Below are positions 1 to 8,440 of a stretch of 64,000 nucleotides of DNA, piece after piece. The notes below the pieces were generated by a model, which was not told the DNA's origin, ran no database searches, and saw only the letters and a list, made by a program, of their open reading frames with translations. The DNA is from Domibacillus sp. DTU_2020_1001157_1_SI_ALB_TIR_016 (GTDB lineage Bacteria; Bacillota; Bacilli; Bacillales; Domibacillaceae): NCBI RefSeq assembly GCF_032341995.1, contig NZ_CP135439.1, positions 2,418,001 through 2,482,000 of the forward strand. The letters run 5' to 3'. Made by a program: the position numbers and the translations under genes. Each line of letters begins with the position of its first letter. Position 1 is the stretch's first letter.

Positions 1-1073
1 ACGAAAGAAGAAGCGGCTGCCCACCAGGGGCCTAAATCCGGTGTCATGAACATAAACATTAAGCCGCCGGCTAACAGTGCTGCCCCTCCAATTAGAGTTG
101 TAGCACGGTAGCCAATGGAATGAAGAAGGCGGCCGGATAAAGAGGAAGCAATCGGCCAGCCGATTGACATAGCGGTCAGCGTGAACCCGGCGATCGTAGC
201 ACTTTTCCCCATCACACCCTGTACATAAGTCGGCAAAAAAGATGAAATGCCGATGAGCATAATGCCGGTCGTTAACGATACAAGGTTGGCAATTAAGATT
301 GGACGCACCTTCCACAAATGAAAAGGCACAATAGGAGACGGCGTACGCCGTTCGTGCAAAGCAAAAAGACAAAACGAAACGGCTCCAAGCACCAGCAGCG
401 GACCTGTATGAGCTGTGTTGCCTGCTTCAACTAACCAGTACATAAACGTTGAAATTCCTACTAAAAAAAGCACCGTTCCGATATAGTCGATATCCGGCTT
501 TTTCTTTTCTACCTTCTCATGCAGGAAAAGGCCCAGCATGACCATCGAAACAACACCAAGAGGTATGTTAATCCAAAATACCCAGCGCCACGATACATAT
601 TCTACAAGCAGTCCGCCAAGTGCCGGTCCGGAAACGGCCGAAATGCCCCACACACTCGACAGATAGCCTTGAATATGCGCCCGCTCTTCCTTGGAATAAA
701 TATCGCCGACAATGGTCGTGGCAATGGGCATTACTGCACCGGCCCCCACTCCTTGAATAAAGCGGAAAAGAATCATCTGCTCCATTGAGCCGGCCAGTCC
801 GCAAAGAATAGAGCCGGCCAAAAAAATCGTCATACCCGCAAATAAAACCGGCCGCCGGCCAAAGATATCCGATAGCTTTCCATAAATTAAAACAGTCGCT
901 GCGTTCATAAGCAAATAAGCAGAGAACACCCAGCTATACAGCGAAAAACCACCAAGCTCCGCTACAATATCCGGCATAGCCGTTGAAACAATTGTTGCTT
1001 CGATCGCTCCCATAAACATGGCCAGCATCACAGCCGCCAAAACGAGAGGACGCTTTGTTTGTTTTGGTTTCAA
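1..1073 (-). CDS. MFS drug efflux transporter, DHA2 (14-TM) family, 3' end outside window
   Basis: Predicted integral-membrane proton-coupled drug exporter; the N-terminal ~357 residues are in the window and the C-terminus runs off the left edge. The translation starts with a basic tail and a first membrane helix, then shows motif A (GKLSDIFGRRPV) after TM2 and the motif-C-like stretch SAVSGPALGG in TM5, as in EmrB/QacA transporters. No ATG precedes TM1. I chose TTG at 1073 with GGGGTG six bases upstream; GTG at 1082 is the alternative. The start lies about 20 bases past the darB terminator, leaving no room for an obvious promoter. Substrate unknown. Family assignment is strong, start uncertain. 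Confidence 0.85.
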   Translation of the reverse strand, partial: MKPKQTKRPLVLAAVMLAMFMGAIEATIVSTAMPDIVAELGGFSLYSWVFSAYLLMNAATVLIYGKLSDIFGRRPVLFAGMTIFLAGSILCGLAGSMEQMILFRFIQGVGAGAVMPIATTIVGDIYSKEERAHIQGYLSSVWGISAVSGPALGGLLVEYVSWRWVFWINIPLGVVSMVMLGLFLHEKVEKKKPDIDYIGTVLFLVGISTFMYWLVEAGNTAHTGPLLVLGAVSFCLFALHERRTPSPIVPFHLWKVRPILIANLVSLTTGIMLIGISSFLPTYVQGVMGKSATIAGFTLTAMSIGWPIASSLSGRLLHSIGYRATTLIGGAALLAGGLMFMFMTPDLGPWWAAASSF

Positions 1074-1093
1074 CCCTTTCACCCCAAATTCAA

Positions 1094-1120
1094 TAAAAAA
1101 AAATCCGCCGCCTGGCGGAT
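1094..1120 (-). terminator. Rho-independent terminator of darB
   Basis: A 7-bp stem (ATCCGCC / GGCGGAT, 1103-1120) with a 4-base loop is followed on the minus strand by a run of nine T. It sits 3 bases beyond the darB stop codon and immediately upstream of the MFS gene start. Confidence 0.9.
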
Positions 1121-1122
1121 CT

Positions 1123-1563
1123 TTAATTTAATCCATCAACATAATAATTGAGCTGCTTTAAAATGACCCGTCTCGTTAATATACCCTCAAAATGGCCTTC
1201 TTCATCAGTTACACACAAAAAAGGATGATTAATAAGCTGTCCAAGCGCTTTTCGGAAGTGGTCATGAACCGTTAATCTCGGTTTATCAACGGCCATCACA
1301 TCCTCTACTTTCAGCTTATCAAGCCGCTCAAACTCAATACGTTCAAGACCGAGAAGCGCTTCCGTAATCATAGGAATGCTAATCAGCCCTTCAAGACGGT
1401 ATTTGGTATCCAAAACCGGAATAGCCGTGTAACCACTTTTCGTCAGAATCAGCAATGCATGCTCCAGACTGTTTCCCCGCTGGACAAATGCCACTTTCTC
1501 TCCCGGAATAATGTAATCCATAATATTTGTCTGCAGAACGTCTTTGTTTCTGAAGGAGATCAT
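1123..1563 (-). CDS. darB: Cyclic-di-AMP-binding CBS-domain protein DarB (CbpB/YkuL)
   Basis: Small cytoplasmic protein of 146 residues made almost entirely of two CBS domains (about residues 15-75 and 80-140). Sequence such as GNSLEHALLILTKSGYTAIP and LERIEFERLDKL closely follows B. subtilis YkuL/DarB as I remember it. In B. subtilis DarB binds c-di-AMP and, when free, binds the (p)ppGpp synthetase Rel and pyruvate carboxylase, linking potassium/c-di-AMP status to metabolism; the same role is inferred here. It is preceded by its own extended -10 promoter and a cre-like site and followed by a terminator, so it is probably monocistronic. The ykuI-ykuJ-darB order is as in B. subtilis. Confidence 0.93.
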   Translation of the reverse strand: MISFRNKDVLQTNIMDYIIPGEKVAFVQRGNSLEHALLILTKSGYTAIPVLDTKYRLEGLISIPMITEALLGLERIEFERLDKLKVEDVMAVDKPRLTVHDHFRKALGQLINHPFLCVTDEEGHFEGILTRRVILKQLNYYVDGLN

Positions 1564-1584
1564 TGGTGTTCTTCCTTTCTTTTT

Positions 1585-1613
1585 TGTAAGCGCTTTACTT
1601 ACCTTCCATTATA
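1585..1613 (-). promoter_or_regulatory. darB promoter with cre-like (CcpA) site
   Basis: Read on the minus strand, an extended -10 element (TG-C-TATAAT; hexamer at 1608-1613) precedes darB by about 45 bases. Just downstream, at 1585-1598, the plus strand reads TGTAAGCGCTTTAC, matching 12 of 14 positions of the cre consensus TGWAANCGNTNWCA. A cre just past the start site fits CcpA repression by roadblock. The -35 is weak. Regulatory role inferred from motif match only. Confidence 0.55.
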
Positions 1614-1687
1614 GCAAAATGCCTGTAGCTTCTACCAGAGAAACGAGCCGTTCTTCTTCAAAAAGATCCGGCCCTGGCCGCCTGATG

Positions 1688-1948
1688 TTACCCTTGTGCT
1701 TCCTGCTTCGCTTCTTGAAGAAGTTCAAAAATTTCGATTGCTGTCATGTCAATATCATCAAAAGGATACTTGCTTCCTTTTCCGTCCTTATCATATACTT
1801 CAAGTTCGAACGTGTCTTTATTTGGGAAATATTTTACCTGGCAGAGTGTTTTGCCGTTTAATTCAAACAAGCGCTGCTGTACCTCTCCCTGCTCTCCGCC
1901 TTCCTGCAGTGATTTAAGGCGCTGTACGATTCCAACTAATTGTGACAT
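1688..1948 (-). CDS. ykuJ: YkuJ family protein (DUF1797-like)
   Basis: A protein of 86 residues matching B. subtilis YkuJ, including MSQLVGIVQRL at the start and FDDIDMTAIEIFELLQ near the end. Small acidic cytoplasmic protein of unknown function; the B. subtilis protein is 79 residues and this one has a short extra C-terminal tail (EAKQEAQG). The ATG at 1948 is chosen because GAAAGGGG lies 10 bases upstream and the YkuJ homology begins there; the open frame extends further upstream but that part is non-homologous read-through. Lies between a small membrane protein gene and darB, as in the B. subtilis yku cluster. Confidence 0.88.
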   Translation of the reverse strand: MSQLVGIVQRLKSLQEGGEQGEVQQRLFELNGKTLCQVKYFPNKDTFELEVYDKDGKGSKYPFDDIDMTAIEIFELLQEAKQEAQG

Positions 1949-2073
1949 ATATTGTCGACCCCTTTCTTTCGTTAACCATTTAGTAAGCACAAGAAATATA
2001 CCATACATCCCTGCTTTAATCCAATATTTTTGCCCTCTTTTTTCACAATCTACAAATAAAAAAGACGCCAAAA

Positions 2074-2295
2074 TCAGCGCCCCTGCAGCCATACAATTGC
2101 AATAATTCCAAGAAATATGACAAACATCGCGATAAATAGCCAAATGATCGGATTCAATCCATATGGATGCTGGCGAACCGGCTTAGAATTGGCTGTATCT
2201 CGAATGCCAAAAGCACCGGACCGTTTCATCAATCTGGCAGTCCAAAGCAGGCCGCCAAGCAAAACAGCAGCTGATAATAGAATCCAAGCTTCCAT
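2074..2295 (-). CDS. Small two-helix membrane protein, unknown function
   Basis: A 73-residue protein with two hydrophobic segments (about residues 5-22 and 48-69) separated by a basic, polar loop rich in Arg and Lys. I do not recognise a family. The start is taken at ATG 2295, six bases after AAAGGGG; an in-frame ATG two codons upstream abuts the ribosome site and is less likely. It is transcribed in the same direction as ykuI (59 bases upstream) and ykuJ (125 bases downstream), so may be in the ykuI transcript. I remember no B. subtilis counterpart at this position. Confidence 0.7.
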   Translation of the reverse strand: MEAWILLSAAVLLGGLLWTARLMKRSGAFGIRDTANSKPVRQHPYGLNPIIWLFIAMFVIFLGIIAIVWLQGR

Positions 2296-2354
2296 AAGCA
2301 TCCCCTTTATGCCAGGATACTTCCATTGTGCCCGGATTCCTCCAGCTTCATACG

Positions 2355-3566
2355 TTAATAGAGCAATCCATCCTGGTCGTATAAATAAGCATATGGAATA
2401 TCAAAAAATAAATATTCGTGCTCATTCACCGGGTAAGAAAATGTTCGGATGGTTTCTCCTGTTTCAAGATCATTATACAAATCAGAGATTAAACCGCCGC
2501 CGTTTTTATTCATCCGGACGATGTTTTCAAGAAAATAAGGGCGCCAGCTCCAATTCTTGTTTAAATATTCCGGCTGAAAAATCCATCGGCCATCCCTTTT
2601 AAAGTAGTTTGGTGTTAATTCAAAACCATTCTCATCACATATATATAACCGGAAACACATTTCATTAAACTCCCTGGCGATATCTTCGAGGAGCTTTTCT
2701 TTCGGGGCTGATTTCGATCTGGAAATGATAGCACTCAGTCCGCTTTCCAGCTGGTCCGCCAGCGCATATACGCTGCTGAGCGCCTGTTTTTCATACGTAA
2801 TAAACCGGCTGCACTTTTCCCTTAGCATTTCTTTTTGCCCGTCAGGCTGGGCAAAATCGGGCATAGGCTCCGATAAGTAAAAGCCTTGATAATAACGCCC
2901 GCCATTTTTCCAGGCATACTGAAGCTGATACTCTGCTTCCACGGTTTCAAACAAGAGCGAGGCACCAATTTTACGGGCAAACATTGAAAGGGAATAAACG
3001 ATATTTTTATAGGTCTGGTCACTGGCGTCTTTTCGAAGGGCCTGCAGGCTTATTTTTAAAATATCAGGTGATGACCCGGCAAAACGGCGAATATCCCCGT
3101 CCACGTCCACTTCCCCTATATGATCAACGGCAAGCCGAATCCCAAGTGTTTTATAGTAGCGAAGAACATTATCAAGTGATTTGCTGTAATCCGCTTCCGA
3201 GATCTCCAGCACAATCTGCTCATACCTTAATCCTTTTTCGGTATATTCGTCTAAAATAGCCAGAAAAGATTCACCGTAATCCTCAAGCAGTCCGGCTGCC
3301 CGCCGGTTTACAAACAGCATTTCGGTTCTGCCGGCTTTCAAAAAAGCATCGAGTGCTTTTCGTATAATGACATCTTCTACTTCACAACGGTAGTCATCCG
3401 GTGTATCTTCATCATGGAAAAAGTGTCCGAGACTATGGACCGTCTCTCCTTCTATGTAACGGCCTAACACTTCATACCCAATAATTTTATGTTCATCAGC
3501 GCTGAAGATCGGCTGGTAATATGGTACAACACGATCCAAATGACTCATAATTTCCAATGCATCCAT
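2355..3566 (-). CDS. ykuI: EAL-domain c-di-GMP-binding protein YkuI
   Basis: 403 residues, close to the 407 of B. subtilis YkuI. The N-terminal EAL domain (about 1-250) has YQPIFSADEHKIIGYEVLGR with EVLGR in place of the usual EALLR, plus EISEADY and VDHIGE motifs; the C-terminal 150 residues form the YkuI-specific PAS-like domain. The B. subtilis protein binds c-di-GMP but has little or no phosphodiesterase activity, so a receptor role is likely. Starts at ATG 3566 behind GGGGGG. It heads the ykuI / small membrane protein / ykuJ group. Effector target unknown. Confidence 0.93.
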   Translation of the reverse strand: MDALEIMSHLDRVVPYYQPIFSADEHKIIGYEVLGRYIEGETVHSLGHFFHDEDTPDDYRCEVEDVIIRKALDAFLKAGRTEMLFVNRRAAGLLEDYGESFLAILDEYTEKGLRYEQIVLEISEADYSKSLDNVLRYYKTLGIRLAVDHIGEVDVDGDIRRFAGSSPDILKISLQALRKDASDQTYKNIVYSLSMFARKIGASLLFETVEAEYQLQYAWKNGGRYYQGFYLSEPMPDFAQPDGQKEMLREKCSRFITYEKQALSSVYALADQLESGLSAIISRSKSAPKEKLLEDIAREFNEMCFRLYICDENGFELTPNYFKRDGRWIFQPEYLNKNWSWRPYFLENIVRMNKNGGGLISDLYNDLETGETIRTFSYPVNEHEYLFFDIPYAYLYDQDGLLY

Positions 3567-3663
3567 GAAAAACCCCCCATTCCGTCCAATCGTTTATTAT
3601 TATACATGACTTTTATTTATTATGCTGTTAATTCAAAGAAGCCCGGCACAGAAACGCGCCAGG

Positions 3664-4383
3664 CTACATCATATGCCGGCGGGCAAAATCGACGAATCGA
3701 AATTTATCCGGCCGGTGTCTTGACTCCGTATACTGAAAAAGACTCGCATCATCTAAATAAACGTAGTTGCGCACCACAGCAATATGTGAACAGCCATTCA
3801 TGTCAAGAAGGGCAGTGTCTTCTTCTGTGCAGGGCTCAACGGTTATTTCCTTTTTAGCAAAACTGATCGTTAAACCAAGTTCTTCTTCAATATAAGCATA
3901 AATCGATTGTCCGCATATCTCTTCTGTCAGAGAGGGAACATGCTTTTTCAATAAAAAATCCTTGTCTAAAATAACACGCTCCCCATCGAAAACACGCGTC
4001 CGGGTCACTTTCCATATCTCTTCCTTTGGACTGCATTGAAGCTGATGCTGCAAATATGGCTCGGGACGAATTAATGCAAGCTCTTCTACATCTGTGTGAA
4101 TGGCTGCGTTAAGCCCTTCTGCCAGCTCTTTAAAGCTGACAAGCCCCGAAAATGGAAAGCTTGCACGGCTCGTGTCAAGAACGACCGAGCCTTTGCCGCG
4201 CAGCTTTTGAATAAAACCATTTTGCGAAAGAAGTGTCAGCGCTTTTCGAATCGTTTCCCTGGATGTTTCATAGCTGGCGGCCAGGTCATGCTCTGACGGA
4301 ATAAGCTCACCCGGCTGAAAAACACCCGTTTTTATTTTCTCAACCAGCTCTTCATAAATATACTTGTATTTATTGATTTTCAT
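3664..4383 (-). CDS. treR: Trehalose operon repressor TreR (GntR/HutC family)
   Basis: 239 residues: an N-terminal winged helix (about 1-70, with LAASYETSRETIRKALTLL as recognition region) and a C-terminal UTRA effector domain (about 85-235). The ending SLFQYTESRHRPDKFRFVDFARR is nearly identical to B. subtilis TreR. TreR represses treP-treA-treR and is relieved by trehalose-6-phosphate. It is the third gene of the operon, 49 bases after treA, giving autoregulation through the two palindromic operators upstream of treP. ATG 4383 has AGGTGA upstream. Confidence 0.95.
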   Translation of the reverse strand: MKINKYKYIYEELVEKIKTGVFQPGELIPSEHDLAASYETSRETIRKALTLLSQNGFIQKLRGKGSVVLDTSRASFPFSGLVSFKELAEGLNAAIHTDVEELALIRPEPYLQHQLQCSPKEEIWKVTRTRVFDGERVILDKDFLLKKHVPSLTEEICGQSIYAYIEEELGLTISFAKKEITVEPCTEEDTALLDMNGCSHIAVVRNYVYLDDASLFQYTESRHRPDKFRFVDFARRHMM

Positions 4384-4432
4384 CTTCGTTCACCTGCATA
4401 CTGTCATTCCCTCCACTATAACACAAAATGGA

Positions 4433-6094
4433 TTAGTTAAACAGACGGTACACGGTGCTTTCATAAGGCGTTAATGTCCGGCTTGAAAGATGCACAGGAG
4501 CTTCTTTCTCATTTGACAGAACAAGAGATGAACGATTGCCTTTCAATTCTTCAGGTACAACGAATGGCACGGGGCGGCCATAAAAATTATTGATGACGAT
4601 CCATGCTTCTCCTTCGTATTCTCTCATATATACAAACAGCTCAGGATGGTCGCTCATAAGCAGCCGGTAGCTTCCTTCACGCATCACCTTTTCCTTTTTC
4701 CGGAGCTCAATCAGTGTTTTGTAATGATAAAAAATAGAGTCTGGATCTTGTTGTGCGGTTTCCACATTAATTTCTTTGTAGTTTTCAGCCGTTTCAATCC
4801 ATGGAGTGCCGCTTGTGAAGCCGGCATTTTTTCCGCTGTTCCACTGAACAGGCGTCCGGCTGTTATCACGTGATTTTTGCTTTATAATCGTCATGATGTC
4901 TTCCTCTGCCATTCCCTGGGCGCGCATTTCATTGTACATATTCAAAGACTCCACATCACGATACTGCTCAATCCGTTCAAAATGAGGATTTGTCATTCCA
5001 ATTTCTTCGCCTTGGTAAATATAAGGGGTTCCTTTCATAAAATGAATGGCGTTTGCCAGCATCTTCGCTGACTTCATCCGGTATTCTCCGTCATTTCCAT
5101 ACCGGCTTACAATACGCGGCTGGTCATGGTTACACCAGAACAAGGCATTCCAGCCTCCGCCTTTATCCATTTCCTGCTGCCAGTCTGACATAATCCCTTT
5201 CAGCCACAAAAAATCAAACGGAGCGGCTGTCCATTTTTCTCCTCCAGGATAATCCGCTTTTAAATGATGGAAATTAAAGGTCATCGCCAATTCATGCGAA
5301 TCCGGATGAGAATAACGAATGCAGTGTTCAATGGTTGTAGAAGACATTTCACCTACCGTTAACAGATCATACTGAGAAAACACGTTATCATTCATCTCAC
5401 GTAAAAACTCGTGAACCCGCGGTCCATCTGTGTAAAAGCGCCGTCCGTCTCCTTCAAAGTCATCTGGGAAAGATTGATCTTTGGAAATAAGATTAATGAC
5501 ATCCAGACGGAAGCCGTCAATCCCTTTTTGAAGCCAAAAATGCATCATTTCATATAGATCACGGCGAACTTGTTCGTTTTCCCAATTTAAATCGGCCTGC
5601 GTACGATCAAATAAATGCAGATAATACTGGCCGCGCTTTTCATCATAAGCCCATGCTGATCCGCCAAATTTTGACTTCCAGTTGTTTGGCGGACCTCCGT
5701 TTACTCCGTCTTTCCAAATATAGTAGTCCCGGAAGCGGCCGTCAGCTTCTCTCGACTGCTGAAACCAGTTATGCTCGGTAGAAGTGTGGTTAACAACGAG
5801 GTCCATGACAATTTTGATCTCCCGATTATGGGCTTGCTCGAGTAGCTCTTCCACGTCAGCCATTGTTCCGTATTCCGGGTTTACCGCATAATAATCGCTG
5901 ATGTCATAGCCGTTGTCTTTTTGCGGGGACGCATAAATGGGCGTCAGCCACAGCACATCAACCCCGAGGTCTTTTAAATAATCCAGCTTTTCAATAATGC
6001 CCCGCAAGTCGCCGACTCCGCTGCCGTTCGTATCATTAAAGCTTTTCGGATAAATTTGATATACAACACTTTGTTTCCACCATTGTTCATTCAT
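4433..6094 (-). CDS. treA: Phospho-alpha-glucosidase TreA (trehalose-6-phosphate hydrolase)
   Basis: 553-residue cytoplasmic GH13 enzyme that splits trehalose-6-phosphate to glucose and glucose-6-phosphate. The four conserved GH13 regions are visible: DLVVNH, GFRLDVIN (nucleophile Asp), VGEM (acid/base Glu) and NHDQPR. Full length for the TreC/TreA subfamily. The start ATG 6094 follows AGGAGG at 8 bases. It lies 40 bases downstream of treP and 49 upstream of treR, so a single operon imports, hydrolyses and senses trehalose. Confidence 0.95.
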   Translation of the reverse strand: MNEQWWKQSVVYQIYPKSFNDTNGSGVGDLRGIIEKLDYLKDLGVDVLWLTPIYASPQKDNGYDISDYYAVNPEYGTMADVEELLEQAHNREIKIVMDLVVNHTSTEHNWFQQSREADGRFRDYYIWKDGVNGGPPNNWKSKFGGSAWAYDEKRGQYYLHLFDRTQADLNWENEQVRRDLYEMMHFWLQKGIDGFRLDVINLISKDQSFPDDFEGDGRRFYTDGPRVHEFLREMNDNVFSQYDLLTVGEMSSTTIEHCIRYSHPDSHELAMTFNFHHLKADYPGGEKWTAAPFDFLWLKGIMSDWQQEMDKGGGWNALFWCNHDQPRIVSRYGNDGEYRMKSAKMLANAIHFMKGTPYIYQGEEIGMTNPHFERIEQYRDVESLNMYNEMRAQGMAEEDIMTIIKQKSRDNSRTPVQWNSGKNAGFTSGTPWIETAENYKEINVETAQQDPDSIFYHYKTLIELRKKEKVMREGSYRLLMSDHPELFVYMREYEGEAWIVINNFYGRPVPFVVPEELKGNRSSLVLSNEKEAPVHLSSRTLTPYESTVYRLFN

Positions 6095-6134
6095 ATCGTA
6101 AGCCTCCTAATAGAAAAAAGGGCAAAAGCGCCCT

Positions 6135-7544
6135 TTATTTTTGTTTCGCAAATCGTGAAAAAATAAATGTGAGGATGATCGGCAGAACGATTACAATGAC
6201 CATGCCGATCAAAAAGGATGTCATTCCTTTACTGATAACGAGAAAGCCTGGAATGCCTCCAACACCAATCGTACTAGCGAGAACACCATTTACCGAGATA
6301 AACATACCGGCAATGGCGGAGCTGATCATGGCAGCGATAAAAGCATACCGGAAGCGGAGATTTACCCCGAATATAGCCGGCTCTGTTACACCGAGAAACG
6401 CAGACAGTGCTGATGTGTAGGAAAGACCTTTTAAACGGTCTTCTTTTGCTAAAAGCCCAATTGCTAAAGCAGCTGCGCCCTGTGCGATGTTAGAAAGAGC
6501 AAGCATCGGCCATAAAAACGTGCCGCCAAGCTGAGAGCCGACCAGCTGCAAATCAACAGCTAAGAAGGTGTGGTGCATTCCTGTGATAACGAGCACGCTG
6601 TACAGGCCGCCGTAAATTAAGCCGCCTAAAAGCGGTACGGTGTCAAAAATATAAATAACCGCATCTGTGATGGCATTTCCAACGATAAACATAACCGGAC
6701 CGATTAAAATAAAAGCGGCAAACCCGGTAATAAGAAGAGCAACCGGTGCTACAACGAGCAGCTGAATGCCTTCAGGAACTCTTTTTGTTAAGAAAACTTC
6801 AATTTTTGCCAGTAAATAGGAGGCGAATAAAACAGGCAGGACCTGTCCCTGGTAGCCGATTTTTTCAACCGTCAGCCCTAAAATATTCCAGGTTGGAATT
6901 TCTCCTGCTTTTTCTGCTTCACCGTATGCCCAGGCGTTCAATAAATCGGGATGAACGAGAATTAATCCCAGCACAATCCCTAAAAGCGGACTGCCGCCAA
7001 ACCGCTTCACGGCTGACCATCCGATCAAGGCAGGCAGGAAGGTAAACGCTGTATTCGCAATCAAGTTGATAACGTTTGCAATGTCAGCCCACTGAGGGTA
7101 ACGCTCGATTAACGATTCCTCAAAGAAAATGCCGGGACCGGTTAAAATATTATTCAGTCCAAGCAGCAAGCCGGCTGTTACAATGGCCGGTAAAATGGGT
7201 ATAAAAATATCAGCCAATGTTTTAATCGCCCGCTGCAGCGGATTTAAATTGGATTCTGATGCTTTTTTCACATCATCTTTGGAAGATTCCCCAATACCGG
7301 TTTGGTCAACTAAATCCTGATACACCTTGTTGACTGTACCCTGGCCAATAACAACCTGATACTGTCCGTTGGCTGCGAAAGATCCTTTGACTACATCAAT
7401 TTGTTCGAGTTTTGCTGTATCGACTTTGCTGTCATCTTTTAACGCAAAACGCAGCCGTGTTACACAATGTGTAGCTGCACTAATATTATCACGTCCGCCG
7501 ACTGCCTCTACAATCTGCTCCGCTTGTTTTGAATATGCACCCAT
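6135..7544 (-). CDS. treP: Trehalose-specific PTS enzyme IIBC, TreP
   Basis: 469-residue membrane protein that takes up and phosphorylates trehalose. The N-terminal IIB domain (about 1-85) carries the phosphorylated cysteine in SAATHCVTRLRF; the IIC domain (about 105-465) has about ten hydrophobic helices. No IIA domain is fused, as in B. subtilis TreP, so a glucose-type IIA encoded elsewhere must donate phosphate; HPr and enzyme I are encoded at 15-17 kb of this window. ATG 7544 follows TTAGGAGGG. First gene of treP-treA-treR. Confidence 0.95.
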   Translation of the reverse strand: MGAYSKQAEQIVEAVGGRDNISAATHCVTRLRFALKDDSKVDTAKLEQIDVVKGSFAANGQYQVVIGQGTVNKVYQDLVDQTGIGESSKDDVKKASESNLNPLQRAIKTLADIFIPILPAIVTAGLLLGLNNILTGPGIFFEESLIERYPQWADIANVINLIANTAFTFLPALIGWSAVKRFGGSPLLGIVLGLILVHPDLLNAWAYGEAEKAGEIPTWNILGLTVEKIGYQGQVLPVLFASYLLAKIEVFLTKRVPEGIQLLVVAPVALLITGFAAFILIGPVMFIVGNAITDAVIYIFDTVPLLGGLIYGGLYSVLVITGMHHTFLAVDLQLVGSQLGGTFLWPMLALSNIAQGAAALAIGLLAKEDRLKGLSYTSALSAFLGVTEPAIFGVNLRFRYAFIAAMISSAIAGMFISVNGVLASTIGVGGIPGFLVISKGMTSFLIGMVIVIVLPIILTFIFSRFAKQK

Positions 7545-7564
7545 TGTTACCGCCCTCCTAATCT

Positions 7565-7614
7565 TGTATATACATCTTAATAAGACTTTACCACCTGTAT
7601 ATACATGTTGTCAA
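7565..7614 (-). promoter_or_regulatory. treP promoter with two TreR operators
   Basis: On the minus strand a consensus -35 TTGACA (7609-7614) is followed after 18 bases by -10 TAAAGT (7585-7590). Two identical perfect 10-bp palindromes TGTATATACA lie at 7596-7605, inside the promoter spacer, and at 7565-7574, just past the transcription start. They are 31 bp apart, about three helical turns, so two TreR dimers would bind the same face. The half-sites match the known B. subtilis tre operator (TTGTATATACAA). Confidence 0.88.
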
Positions 7615-7620
7615 CAAACA

Positions 7621-7634
7621 AGGAAGCGATTCCA
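7621..7634 (-). promoter_or_regulatory. Weak cre-like site upstream of treP
   Basis: The plus strand reads AGGAAGCGATTCCA, matching 11 of 14 positions of the CcpA cre consensus and forming a near palindrome. It lies just upstream of the treP -35. The B. subtilis tre operon is subject to carbon catabolite control, which makes this plausible, but the match is modest and the location upstream of -35 is atypical for repression. Confidence 0.3.
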
Positions 7635-7637
7635 AAA

Positions 7638-7663
7638 AAAAGCAGCCCTATCGCTGCTTTTAA
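7638..7663 (-). terminator. Rho-independent terminator of fadH
   Basis: AAAGCAGC / GCTGCTTT stem with a short loop, followed on the minus strand by a T run. It begins inside the fadH stop codon, so gene and terminator overlap by a few bases. Confidence 0.85.
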
Positions 7664-8424
7664 AAAGGAAAGCGATTTAACCACTGTCCGCCATCTATTG
7701 TAATACATTCACCATTTATATAAGCAGCATCTTTCGAACACAAAAAAAGGGCAAGAGAAGCGACTTCCTCGGGCGTCCCAAGCCGGCCCAGCGGTACACT
7801 GTTCAGCGTCCGCCGGGCTGCTTCTGATGACTCCCATAGTTTTTCAGCCCCTCCTGTCCGCTCGATTGGACCGGGAGCGATCGCATTAACACGTATTCCA
7901 TACTGATAGCCCCATTCAACTGCAAGAGTACGTGTGAGAGACAGTACACCTGCCTTGGCAGCAGCTGAATGCGCAACTTTGGCTCCTGCATTCCATGCAT
8001 AAGCAGCAGCCATGTTAATGATTAAACCGCTGCTTTTTCGTTTAATCCAATAGTTTCCTGCAGCGTGTGAACAATAAAAGGTTCCGTTTAACACAATGTC
8101 TATAACAGCCTGCCATCCATTTGGCGTCAGCTTTTCTGTGGGACAAAGAAAATTACCGGCAGCATTATTAATGAGCACATGGATCGAGCCAAACGCCTGA
8201 TCCGCCTTTTCCATCAGCTGCACAGCTTCTTCAGGACAGCGTACATCCATAGCCACTGTTAAAAGCCGGTCGTTTTCTCCGCTTATTTCATTTTTAGCCG
8301 CCCTTAATTTTTCTTCGTTTCGTCCGCAAATGACTACATTGGCTCCTTCCTCAAAAAAACGCCGGGCCATATATTTTCCCATACCGCTTGATCCGCCCGT
8401 TATGATGACTGTTTGGTTTTTCAT
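7660..8424 (-). CDS. fadH: 2,4-dienoyl-CoA reductase FadH (SDR family)
   Basis: 254 residues, the length of B. subtilis FadH (YkuF). NADPH-dependent reduction of 2,4-dienoyl-CoA during oxidation of polyunsaturated fatty acids. The Rossmann motif GGSSGMGK (about 10-17) and NNAAGN are present. The usual SDR YxxxK is altered: the lysine is in HSAAAKAG while the tyrosine is displaced to AAAYAWNAG about 14 residues earlier, as is typical for dienoyl-CoA reductases. A perfect FadR-type palindrome lies directly upstream, supporting a beta-oxidation role. ATG 8424 follows AAGGAGG. Confidence 0.92.
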   Translation of the reverse strand: MKNQTVIITGGSSGMGKYMARRFFEEGANVVICGRNEEKLRAAKNEISGENDRLLTVAMDVRCPEEAVQLMEKADQAFGSIHVLINNAAGNFLCPTEKLTPNGWQAVIDIVLNGTFYCSHAAGNYWIKRKSSGLIINMAAAYAWNAGAKVAHSAAAKAGVLSLTRTLAVEWGYQYGIRVNAIAPGPIERTGGAEKLWESSEAARRTLNSVPLGRLGTPEEVASLALFLCSKDAAYINGECITIDGGQWLNRFPF

Positions 8425-8440
8425 GTGTTTTCCTCCTTTA

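Noticed and set aside
1688..2143. 151-residue version of YkuJ
   Set aside because: The extra 65 N-terminal residues have no homology and the ribosome site is at the internal ATG 1948.
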